Shown: piece after piece, positions 9,085 to 18,646 of the stretch
Numbering within the stretch: the first letter of the stretch is position 1
How the letters are laid out: every line of letters begins with the position of its first letter
Assembly: GCA_001579985.1 (NCBI GenBank)
Contig: LRSR01013258.1
Coordinates: 1 to 21,367 of the forward strand
DNA length: 21,367 nt
Direction of reading: 5' to 3'
Source: Hypsibius dujardini
Lineage: Eukaryota; Tardigrada; Eutardigrada; Parachela; Hypsibiidae
The notes under the pieces: model-generated
Seen by the model: only the letters and a program-made list of their open reading frames with translations
Database searches by the model: none
Told to the model about the DNA's origin: nothing
Made by a program: the position numbers and the translations under genes

Positions 9085-9480
9085 GCCTCGAGGGAAACTG
9101 ACTAAAAATAACCTTATGACCCTGCCAATTATTTTACACTTGAGGCCTCAAAATAAATTTTTTTAGACATACGATGATGAAGATATCCATCGAGAGTTAA
9201 GAAACGCTAAACATACTCGTTACGATCGAAACGTCTACTAGAATTAACACAACCAGTACTGTATTGAAATGAGCTTCACTAAAATCAACAGCACAGCGTG
9301 TTGATTGATTGCACGATTGATCAAAAAAAAAAAGATAAAACCGTTTTGCGTCTTGCCTTTTACGTTTGCCTGACATAGGAAAACGAAAAGAAAATGATCG
9401 CCAGTGTGAGAATGAGACAATTGGGAATGAAAACAGATTCTGTGCAGACACCAGAGCATAGATAAAATTATTCTATGAGT

Positions 9481-9608
9481 TACACACGTAGCAAAAACCT
9501 TGCGCTAACCGAACTAAGCCATTATACTCGTTCAACGGGTGGCTGTCGTACACAGCCCCGAGTTAAAGTGCTTAATTCGGTTAGCGCAAGGTTTTTGCCA
9601 CGTGTGTA
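9481..9608. mobile_element. 128-bp inverted-repeat element (MITE-like), flanked by TA
   Basis: The first ~50 bp (TACACACGTAGCAAAAACCT onward) and the last ~50 bp are inverted complements with about six differences. The outer 34 positions match except at two. If the terminal TA is counted as target site, the element proper starts CACACGT and is flanked by TA on both sides, as in Tc1/mariner-type insertions. The ~28-bp centre holds a second, perfect 6-bp stem: GGCTGT/ACAGCC at 9541-9557. There is no coding capacity. Confidence 0.8.
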
Positions 9609-10513
9609 CATTTTGTGCTGGTCAAAAGTTTGGAGGCAAATTTGCGACGGCAATTACGTACCGGAAGGATAGTCTGTATTCCGACAGCACGAATTAATTC
9701 GATTACTCCAAAGAGTCAAAGGGCGAAAATGTGGCGCCAGAGGGCCAGGACGAAAAATCCAATCACACTTTGGAAGGTGGTGCGCTCCGATGATAACGCA
9801 GTACGTAGGAGGTTCTATTAAAAAACTGATCCAACAGAAATTGCTCCGCAGTGCAACACCCAAATCTGTAAGCAAGAATAAAATCAGTGTTTTCCTAAAA
9901 AGGAAAGTAAGACAATTAATAAAAAGGAGGATCTTAACATAACGTGCAAGATACTGAGTGACGGGATCGTGTCAAAAGGGATGGATAGAGACAAATTATT
10001 TCTAAAAATTCCGTCTTACAATCTTGCAGAATCGTGATGGAATCTCCTAGAATCCCTACCAGCCAGCTTCAGATTGCAAGTGACAGATTCAAAATTCAGC
10101 CCAAATAGAAATCCAAGACTAGAATGCGAAAATTCCACGATTTTTAACTAAGAAGAGAAGACTATTCATTTGTGGAAAATTTCCATTCCTCCAAATCAAA
10201 ATAAACTCCCTGTGGTTAATCTCACAGCCAACCCACCCATTTTGTATGGGCTGGGAATTGAACCTTGTCCGCGTGGGCTATGTTCTACTTTATCCTGGGC
10301 GAATGCCTCGTCACTCTGTCTCCCACATACAGTTCGACAATTCTCAATTTTTTCCTTCGAAACCCCGATTTCTTCCTTTCCCGGAATCGTCAGATCAAGT
10401 TTCCTCGAATATTTTCTCCACTCGAAAGTTTTTCTTGGCGGATTCAACAAACTCCCCTTGGTAGGTGTGCGGCGGTCGTTACTCGGCTCTGTAGCCGGCC
10501 ATTATTTTGGTAG

Positions 10514-10662
10514 TGTTTGTTTCGATTTCTCCATTTTGAATTTTGGCCCTCATTTCTACCTTCTAGAGTTATCTCCGCCGGCCTTTTTGTGGATCATGTT
10601 TGTTTCATTTTCTACATTTTGAATTTCGGTTGTCATTTCTACCCTCTAGAATTATCTCCACC
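10514..10662. repeat. 66-bp direct duplication just upstream of the hnRNP start
   Basis: Copies at 10514-10579 and 10597-10662 align without gaps, with about ten mismatches (about 85% identity), and are separated by 17 bp. Both contain TTTCTACC(T/C)TCTAGA(G/A)TTATC. They end 66 bp before the ATG, so they fall in the promoter or 5' UTR. Confidence 0.85.
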
Positions 10663-10728
10663 CTGAGATCTGCTCATCAGGCTGTTCACCGAGAAACATC
10701 ATATTCATTCGCTAGGAGTCAGGAGAAA

Positions 10729-13700
10729 ATGGCCTATTACGCGAACGGAAACGGTGCTGGCGGTGATAGCGTGAAAGAGGAGCACGATAAACGGTATGAC
10801 TTGCCCATAGTCTTTTAATATTATTCTTTCATGCCTAAAATTGTAACACAGGGTAACTTAGACCAGCTGAAGCTGAAGAAAGTGACGTGCTGTTCACAGT
10901 TCTGGTTTTTATTGTTCCTTGCTTTGGTCGGTTCATTGATTGATTCGGGAGTGTTTCGCAGGTCGTTTGTTGTGGTGTACTCGTGTTATCTTATATGAAA
11001 GCTGTCTTTTATGAGCTGATTGGACAATTGTGTCTTTAGTGATAGAATTCGGATCCTAGTAGCTGATTGTTTGATCATGACAACGTGATAGTTTGTAGTA
11101 GAACCAAACGAGAAGATTAGGGATTGATTGAATGAAATGAATGAACAAATGCTTGATTGCTTGCTTGATTGATTGATTGATTGATTGATTGAATTTATTG
11201 AATTTATAGTTTTCTTTGTCTTTCGTCTTATTCCTTGATTGTGAGATTGGATTGCGTCGTTTTCCCCTTGAATTTCGATCGATCGCGCGAACTCACCCTT
11301 GATGGCCTCTCCTCAAAAGATCCTGTGATGTCACCAAAACCACCGAAGCTCCTCACTTCCGGTTATCCTGATTCTTCTTCACCGCCGCTCGGATTTGCAT
11401 GATACGGTAAGTGCAGGACAGCATTTTCCGTTTCAGCCTATTTTCAACGTTTTAGTATTTGTATTTTTGTGCTTTTGTTTTACCAGATTTTATGGTGGAT
11501 TTGTGGTCTCACAGCTTCTTACTTGGCAGTGAAAAAAATTGATCATTTACGGTGTCTACCACCAGTCGAGAGTCGATTAGAAAGAGCGGATCAGATCGCA
11601 ACCCTTTTTTTCTTTTGCAAAAGCAATTTTGCAACTTGCTATTGCGAAAATTGGCACATTTCTCGATTCACATTTCACTTCAACGAACTCTCAGCCTTTT
11701 GCTGCATCATCCTTCTTCATTCGATACTTGCGGCATGCTGAATTGGGATTTCTTCATTTTATTCCACCAATGGAAACTTTTTCCCCTTTTTAATTTTTGT
11801 TTCATATTCACTGAGGTGTTTGTTGGTGGTATTGACTCTTGACGATTCTTTTTCACTGTGCTTTGGATTGCGAAACTTTTCTCAATTTTTATTGTTCGCA
11901 GGTTTCTTCATACATTCTGCATTTTTTTGACGTTTTTGACGTTTTGACCTCATGCTTTCTTTTACGAGCACTCTACATCGCCAGTTGTTATTTGACGAGC
12001 TTTTTATCTTAGATTTAGGTTCCAAAATGACGATTGATTTTTAATAGTTTTTTTTCCACTTTTTTCAGGGATGCTTTCGTGGGAGGACTCTCCCCTGACA
12101 CCACCGAGGCCGACCTCAACGCCTACTTCTCCCAGTTTGGACCGGTCCTCCATTCCGTCGTAAAGCGTGATCTCACGACGGGCCTCTCGCGGGGATTTGG
12201 ATTTGTCACCTTCGCCGACGCAATCGGACTCAACAAGGTAGATTAAATTTCATTTAAAATCACGTTTTGATTAAATTAAATTAAAATTTTAATAGCACTA
12301 GACAAACATGATTTATTTCGTTACTGAAAATTTTTGCTGAAACTTCTGATTAGTCGGTGGGTTCCAACAATCGCTTCCGCGAGCCCCGAGCCCGTTTCAA
12401 CAGAAAATTTAAGTAGCTTTTTAGCTGCATTTCGACTTGCTGAAACTGAGCGTCTTGTCGAGCGAAGCAATTTTTCACTTTCCTTCCCTTTGTGTGCGGC
12501 GACATTCATATCATTGTCTTTTCGATCAATCTAAACTATATCCAGAGTTAGGAAATTTAGTGTTCCATCCAACTTACTACTGGAATTTGGAATCCGCAGG
12601 CTACTTTTAAGATTCCTGCGCTTCTATCTGAAGTGAAGCGAAATCTGGGGGAGTGTTCCTTAGTTGAATGGTGGGAAGATTTGATTTGGTGCTATTAACG
12701 ATATCGGAAAACCCGCATCAGAATATGATTTCGACTTGCGTGCGTCTAGATCTGGATGAGAAATTGCAAGAGTTTGATCTTTTTCCGTCTCCTCTCCCTC
12801 TCCTTTCAGCGAATTTACGTCTTGTGCTATTTTACAGGAGAGTAAAAAAATTTATGTGCTGGTGTTAATTGTTGATTGATAAATTTTAATGCTTTTTCTC
12901 CAGAGCCGAAGTTAGCCCTTGATTGGCTGATTAGTGGTTATCGAAGCTGAATTTTGCTTTGTATTCGAACTGATTCAGAAAATGTAAAGGAGTCTACAAA
13001 GAATGCGTAAACTTTTTTTATACAACACTAATTTATTGGCAGATATCCAGCGTGGCCATTCACACACTCAAGGGCAAGAAGATCGACGCGAAGGCCGCGG
13101 TGCGTAAACACGGCAAAGACGTGGTCATGAAGATTTTCGTCGGGGGAGTGGACACGGCCATGAATGAGGACGACATCAAGGCATACTTCTCACGATTCGG
13201 AAAAGTACGCCTCTCATCATATCTTCCTGTTCTGACAAAGCTGCCCACGTTATCTTGTGATGTACCGCTTTCATATCCGTTCGTCTTCGCTATCCTCCTA
13301 GGTGACCGCCATCCAGTGGCCGAAGGACAGACTCCGAGACGGCGCCAAGAAGAACTTTGTTTTTGTCGAGTTCGACGACGCCAATGTGGTGGAGACGTTG
13401 GTCAAGACGCCGAAACATACCATCGGATCGCGATTGGTATGAGACTATTATCGTTTATATAAATTTAAAAGATTTTTAAATGGCTCAAAAAGTGACTTTG
13501 GTTTTAAATAAAAAAAACTTTATCTAGAAGTCTCAACAGATCTATTATTTTAATTAGCATTTAATAATGTTAGGATATTTTATTTTTAATGCTATTTAAA
13601 ATGATGAACTGTGGCAGTTTCATTGTTGTCGTTTTTTCTTCTGCAGTGCGATGTTCGGAAAGCCGTCCCCTCAGCGCCGAAGCCTCCCGGTGGATATGCC

Positions 13701-14567
13701 GGTGCCGAGCAATACGGCAGCCCGTACGGCGCACCGGGATACGGTGCAGCCGCTGCCTACGATCCCGCTGCTGCTGGTTACGGCGGCTACTACGGCGCGG
13801 CTGGCTACGGCGCCGGTTACGGAGCGGCCGCAGCCGGAGGCTACGATGCCGGGGCATATGGTGCGGGCGCTGATGGGTATGGAGATCCTGCGGCAGCTTA
13901 CGGCGGCTATGGCGACGCGACGACCGCGGCCTACGGCGGATACGGCGCGGTGGATCCGGCTTACGCTGATCCGTATGGTGCAGCGGCTGCGCCGGCTTAC
14001 GACCCCTACGGGCCCGCTCCTACTCCGACGGTCGCCTATCCGGGCGCCGAGGCGGTTGCTGGTATGTCCTGTCGTTTTATTGAGCTCTTTCCGTCCTGCA
14101 CGGCAATTGAAGCTTAAAGCTAGGGATGTCGAACGGGTTACCGCTTCTTGTTAAGTCTGGAGAGAAATCATTGAGATGGTCAGCTCTTTTCAGTAATTGT
14201 TTTGCAAGGCAAGAACATATTCAATTCATCATATATTTTCATAGATAAATAAGTTTAGTTTTGTAGTAACATTAGTGGTCTTTAAGATCAAAATAGATTA
14301 AAATTATACGAGTTGAAGTGAAATAAAGCGGAAGTTTTGCCCTTTGTCGCCATCCCCACGGATATCCGTTAATTTATTGAACGTTCCCCGGGGCTGAAAC
14401 TGATATGTTTATTTGTCTGTTCTCTAGCATATCCTCCTGCAATCCGTGGCGGTTTCCGCGGACGAGGCGCACCATTGGGAGCTCGTGGAGGGATCCGCCC
14501 GGCTTTCGGCGCCCCTGGCGGAGCGCGTGGTGGCGTTCGTGGATTCCATCCCTACCGTCGAGTTTAG
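10729..14567 (+). CDS. hnRNP A/B-D (squid-like) RNA-binding protein, two RRMs plus GY/RGG tail, 6 exons, 361 aa
   Basis: The exons are 10729-10793, 12069-12237, 13043-13204, 13302-13436, 13647-14061 and 14428-14567. RRM1 covers about residues 23-97: RNP2 reads AFVGGL, and RNP1 RGFGFVTF is at 63-70. RRM2 covers about 107-183: RNP2 IFVGGV is at 109-114, and RNP1 is KNFVFVEF at 149-156, with Asn where Gly is usual. The linker (KGKKIDAKAAVRKHGK) and VVETLVKTPKHTIG resemble Drosophila squid and vertebrate HNRNPAB/D. Residues about 190-315 are Gly/Tyr/Ala-rich and low-complexity. The last 46 residues carry RGG-type repeats and end GFHPYRRV. Such proteins package pre-mRNA, regulate splicing and localise mRNA. 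Intron 1 (1,275 bp) and intron 2 (805 bp) are long for this window. Frames overlapping the GC-rich exon 5 are compositional shadows. Confidence 0.92.
11165..11192. repeat. (TTGA)n / (GATT)n microsatellite in hnRNP intron 1
   Basis: There are seven nearly perfect TTGA units, preceded by a degenerate GATTGAATGAAATGAATG stretch from about 11122. The unit is the same as that found in several other noncoding stretches of the window. Confidence 0.9.
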
Positions 14568-15726
14568 TGCATAGCCGTTATGCCTCGTCGACTGTTGTGC
14601 CGTGCTGCTCCATACCACTAAAACTTACATTCGACCTGTTTTAAGTTTACCTCTTTCTCTGTTGAGGCATATTGGCACTGTTGAAACACGATTTCATTTT
14701 GTTCTTTGTTGATCATGCCTAATGCGGCACTATTTTAACAATAGAAGCTGAAGACTGGACATTTTAACATTAGAAGCTGAAGACCGGACAGCTAATTTTA
14801 CTATGGCGCATTTGTGGAAGCGAGAGTTGTAAATTTTTGCCACCAGGTCAATTAATATCGCATCATTATTGTTGATGCTGCCACGATCAGACATGGTTTC
14901 CGCCACGCTTTCTAAGGAGGAGACATTTTGTGACTGAAAAGTTAGCTTCATTGGAGAGGCAGAGATTTTGACAGCCAAAAGACTGCACCTGATCCCTTAA
15001 ACACCACATTGCTCGTACTGTCACGAGTATAACGCGGAGAACTAGATATTTAAACCTATCCAGCAACAAAATTCTCGTAAATGTTTTGAACAGCTTTGAA
15101 AAGAGGAAGGGAAGTCAGTGGAGCTGCTGCTGGAGCAGAAATAATGATGACTTTCTTATCCTTCTTATCGCTCAGGACATAGACACCAGTTCGACTTTAC
15201 CAGCATCTGAGTTCCCATCAGCTGGATTAATCAATCAATCGATGCAGAGTAAATGCTTCTTAGCCTTGACCAGACGCAGTGGTGTGCCAGCCAGCAAAAG
15301 GGAAACACAGTGACGGAAATAACAGAAAAAAAACAGAGCAGGCCGTTCGTCTTGGAATCATATCTCTTTCTATTAGCTATATATAATATATATAAAATAT
15401 CTATTAGCGACAGACTAAACTGGAGCGTCTTATCGCGTATGAGCTTGTTCTCGGAACTGTTCTCTTTCATTTCGCGGTGCGATGCAAAGAATCTCTCTAT
15501 TCAACTTAATCAAAACCAGAGAGTGGAATAATGAAAACCAAAGGAAAAATCATAGAAATGAAACACTGGCCACATGGCAATCAGAAGAAGAAAAGGATAA
15601 CCCAAAGGGAAACACATTGTGTCGCACGTCCTAATCGAAAAGTAAAATCATGCGAGAGAAACACAAGTTGAGGTCTCCTCCGTGATTATGCTTTGGAATC
15701 GCCTGAATCAATCGCGTGGGTGTGGT
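14568..15726. other. Convergent 3' UTR / intergenic space between hnRNP and ARL8
   Basis: No coding exon is supportable. It contains a perfect-register 29-bp tandem duplication and an AT-rich patch at about 15376-15405 (ATATATAATATATATAAAAT). The 3' UTRs of both convergent genes must lie here. I see no clear AATAAA close to either stop codon. Confidence 0.4.
14732..14789. repeat. 29-bp tandem duplication
   Basis: The two head-to-tail copies (14732-14760 and 14761-14789) of an ATTTTAACA.TAGAAGCTGA unit differ at two positions. It lies about 165 bp downstream of the hnRNP stop codon. Confidence 0.92.
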
Positions 15727-17107
15727 TTAGCGTCTGTTTGACTTTGAGTGCCGAATCAGCCATTGCAGAGTAATATCTGAAACAGGAAGACACTGACTTT
15801 AAGAAGCCCGTCCGGAGAAAGTTGAGAAAGAATGCTTGACGTACCAATATTCTGCTTTTCCTTGCACGAAATGGAGTAGCAACAGATCTCTCGGTCCTGA
15901 ATGGCATTCAAATTGCTGGAAGGAGAAAAAATTCGTTGAAGCTGGAAAGCAAATCTTACAATGGCTACCACTGAATACCGTACAGTCTATCGATCAAGTC
16001 TTTCTCGTTAAACGCAGCTGGCAGATCCTTCTTATTTCCCAACACCAACACAGGAATGCCGTGCAGTTGAGGTTTTTCCAGTAGATTGTGCAGCTCGTTC
16101 TTGGAAGCCTCGAGCTTTTCCTGATCTGCGGCGTCGACCTGCAAAAGAAGACGAGGCAATCGAGTCAGAGCTGGCAAAAAGCGCCACCTGCCGGCGAAGC
16201 TGATCTGTCCGTTTTTTTTCGTAATGCAACCGGAGCAAACTGTTTGCTTAACGAAACGTCACTTTTATCCATGAGTGCACTAAACAGCTAACCCAACCCC
16301 GCTGATGGCTGATGATCAGATACGATCCTATCCTGTTACTCACCATATAGACAATGGCTGTGACGCCGCGGCAGTAGCGCTCCCACATGCTGCGAAATCG
16401 TGGCTGACCTCCAATGTCCCATAACTGGAAAAAGAAATGAAGGTTCCTTGTATTGCACATAACGCTGTTGTTCAGATCCGACAATACAGCCGGGAATTAC
16501 GGCCAACTTGCGTCACATAATGTTAGGATCGATCGTAAATCACATTGTTAACGATAAAATTGAGCATGAAAAGTGCTGCAAATCAGTGGAAATTGTGTTA
16601 ATTTCAGTACAGCTTCAGCAATAAACCAAACCCTTGTCCGCATTTTGTATCGTAAATTTTGAAACATTTCAACGTCAGCAAAAAAATGAAGAAGTTGTCG
16701 CCGTATACCGAAACCTGATTTCTTTAACTCAAGAGACGGTGCTACGATTGATTGGTTGATTGTATGGCAACAAAACAATGTTTGAATAGATTGATTGATT
16801 GATTGCTTCGCAACAAAACAATGCTAAACGCACCTTGATTGTGACGTTTCCTTTTGTAATCTTCCGCATGTTGAATCCCACCGTCGGAATCATGTCCTCC
16901 GTGAACTGGCCACTCTGCAGTCGGCAAGCAAAAACTATGCTCAGGCGAAAGAAACAATGCGAAGAGGACATTTCCGAGACTCACGGCAATGACGTTCACA
17001 AAAGTCGTCTTCCCAGAGTTCTGCAGGCCCACCAGTGTCAACTCCATCTCCTCCTTCCAGAACAGACTCCGGATCCAGTCCAGGAAACGATTCACCAGAG
17101 ACATCAT
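15727..17107 (-). CDS. ARL8: ARL8 lysosomal Arf-like GTPase, 6 exons, 186 aa
   Basis: The exons are 17107-16985, 16914-16834, 16424-16344, 16138-15984, 15915-15845 and 15776-15727; introns are 70, 409, 205, 68 and 68 bp. The product is 186 aa, the length of human ARL8A/B. It begins with the amphipathic [20 protein letters not shown], which is N-acetylated and membrane-binding in the family and lacks the Gly2 of myristoylated Arfs. Motifs: P-loop GLQNSGKTT, switch [14 protein letters not shown]3 [21 protein letters not shown], and [17 protein letters not shown]. It ends [19 protein letters not shown]8 recruits kinesin adaptors and HOPS to lysosomes. The exon 4 donor must be the GTACGG at 15983, not the GTATTC seven bases further in; only that choice keeps frame and gives RLNLNAIQ. 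Confidence 0.96.
16742..16823. repeat. GATT repeats and a 14-bp direct repeat in ARL8 intron 2
   Basis: GCAACAAAACAATG occurs at 16767-16780 and again at 16810-16823, each preceded by GATTGATT-type runs. This implies duplication of a 43-bp unit followed by drift. Confidence 0.75.
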
Positions 17108-18646
17108 CTTCGGGCCGTGCTACAAAATCAACAATTAAAACACGTAAACAATTCATAAAAAAATAAACAAAATAACACGCAAAAATACCTTCAAACTTAA
17201 GTACGCTTTCCACACTGAGCAATTTATCACTGAGACTCTGACTTTCAATCCTCGGGAAACTTCGAGGGTTACTAGGTCAATCTGCTCAACGCTGCCAAAA
17301 GAAGTACAGGAATCCTCCTCCTAACGAAAACTTGTTGAAAACAAGGAAAACAAGGAAACCCCTTACAAAATAAATAAATAATCCCCCAGCAGAATCTTAC
17401 CTCCTCCCTCCGCTTTCGTCACAATTTCCCTATGCAAAAGACCTCTGGTCGCCAATCCGGATGGCAGATCGAATTCTCGATGAAAAGTATCGGACTGGAA
17501 AAATGGCTGCCAGCGAAGCAGCAGTTCAAAGTACAGTGATTTCCCTCCGCAGCACAGCCAGCTACCCACTTTTCTCGGCAATTTTGCAGATTCCCGTTTT
17601 TTTGTTCTCAAAGAATGGAAAAAAATGTCCGTGGCAAGGTGGGGAAGCACTCACAACAAGATGGAGGGAAGAAGAGAGAGAAAAGCTCTCCTCATCACTT
17701 GACATCACAACAGAAGAGGAGAGAAAGAGAGCGGAGACAGACCAGCTGGCTGCAAAATCCGCCTGCTGCTTCACAACTCAGTGAAGGAATGCTAAAACGG
17801 ACATGAAAATTATCGCCTGGAATCCAAATGGTAGAATTTAACAGACAGTGGGTGCAGAACCTATTGAGCCTCGTAGTCATTGACTTTACTATGTATATAA
17901 TGGCTGGGTCCCATACGGAATAGATGAACGATTAGAATCCTGTCACGATTACAAAAAAAACTGTAATCGGTGTAATTATACCGTTTCTTCTCAGCCATTG
18001 CGCAATAAATAATTTATCCACGTATTCCTGACCAGGAAAACTTGCAAGATGAAAAAAGAGAGTAATAGAACAATAAAAGAGGCAAATAATTACGGATGGT
18101 CAGTCTCAAGGAGACGCAAGCCCACCTCCCAACATACAGAGAGAGAAAGAGAAAGAGAGATAAGACGGCGCGACGAGACATTCTTGCCCAGCTTGTTTGC
18201 TTGTAAAAAGAGAGAAAAATCCAGCCAAAATCATGATGATGACAGTACTACTCCAGGGCAAGTGCCCGGATTGCCAAGTGCCAACTGTCCGCGATGAGAG
18301 GCCAGCAAAAGTATTCATTACCTCACATTCCGCTGAGTGTGAACGGGTTTTGAATGAGAAAAAAAAATGAAATCCAGCTGTATTCCGAAAAAAGAAAAAG
18401 TGGTCGAAGCGAGATACTAGCAGTTCATGTGTGTGTGTCTGTGTGATAGCCTGGTAGGAAGGTCCGCTGTCCACTATGTAGTGCAGAGGAAGAAAACAGT
18501 GGCCAACACACATTCTGATGGAGCATGCTCCGGATGCGAGGATGATACGGATGCTCCGGATGCGAGGATGATACGGATAGCAATTGCGTGAGTGACAGAG
18601 AGAGAACGCGAGAGATAGGGAGAGATGAAGAGGGCCGCCAGCAATC
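17108..18646. other. Region between ARL8 start and TATDN2 stop
   Basis: This should hold the ARL8 5' UTR and promoter (left) and the TATDN2 3' UTR (right). A minus-strand donor GGAGGAG|GTAAGA at 17401/17400, paired with an acceptor TTTTGTAG near 17122, suggests a 5' UTR intron in ARL8. Purine-rich GAGA-type patches lie at about 17665-17735, 18135-18165 and 18595-18635. A plus-strand frame of 107 codons from 17461 has no recognisable domain and crosses the presumed ARL8 5' UTR exon, so I do not call it. Confidence 0.4.
18525..18576. repeat. Perfect 26-bp tandem duplication downstream of TATDN2
   Basis: ATGCTCCGGATGCGAGGATG plus ATACGG is present twice without a mismatch (18525-18550 and 18551-18576). 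It lies about 70 bp past the TATDN2 stop, in its presumed 3' UTR. The lack of divergence points to a recent duplication or an assembly artefact. Confidence 0.95.

Larger units (their letters stand above)
8417..10728. other. Divergent promoter region between the Rab and hnRNP genes
   Basis: This 2.3-kb spacer separates head-to-head genes and must contain both promoters and their 5' UTRs. It also carries a 27-bp tandem duplication, a small inverted-repeat element and a 66-bp duplication, listed separately. A minus-strand segment 9865-9662 has a good acceptor and donor, but no frame has recognisable homology. A plus-strand open frame at 10170-10622 likewise looks fortuitous. Confidence 0.45.

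Noticed and set aside
9662-9865. Minus-strand segment with a good acceptor (GCTTACAG) and donor (GTACGT), 204 bp, as a coding exon
   Set aside because: Two of three frames contain stops, and the open one has no recognisable sequence; a noncoding 5' exon of the Rab gene remains possible.
10240-10300. Minus-strand GGTTCAATTCC resembling a tRNA B box
   Set aside because: The flanking bases do not form a T stem and no A box or acceptor stem can be drawn.
10170-10622. 150-codon plus-strand frame upstream of the hnRNP start
   Set aside because: It runs through the 66-bp duplication, has no domain, and ends before the hnRNP ATG; it is more likely 5' UTR or promoter sequence.
12340-12415. Short intronic stretch in hnRNP intron 2 translating to an Arg/Asn-rich peptide (SVGSNNRFREPRARF) after an AG
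   Set aside because: There is no convincing donor and a stop soon follows; a poison exon cannot be excluded, but nothing in the sequence supports it further.
13651-14154. 167-codon plus-strand frame and others overlapping hnRNP exon 5
   Set aside because: They are out of frame with the exon that preserves RRM2 and the GY/RGG tail; the GC-rich repetitive composition keeps other frames open.
17461-17784. 107-codon plus-strand frame starting MADRILDEKY
   Set aside because: No recognisable domain; it overlaps, in antisense, the probable ARL8 5' UTR exon, and its second half is purine-rich low complexity.
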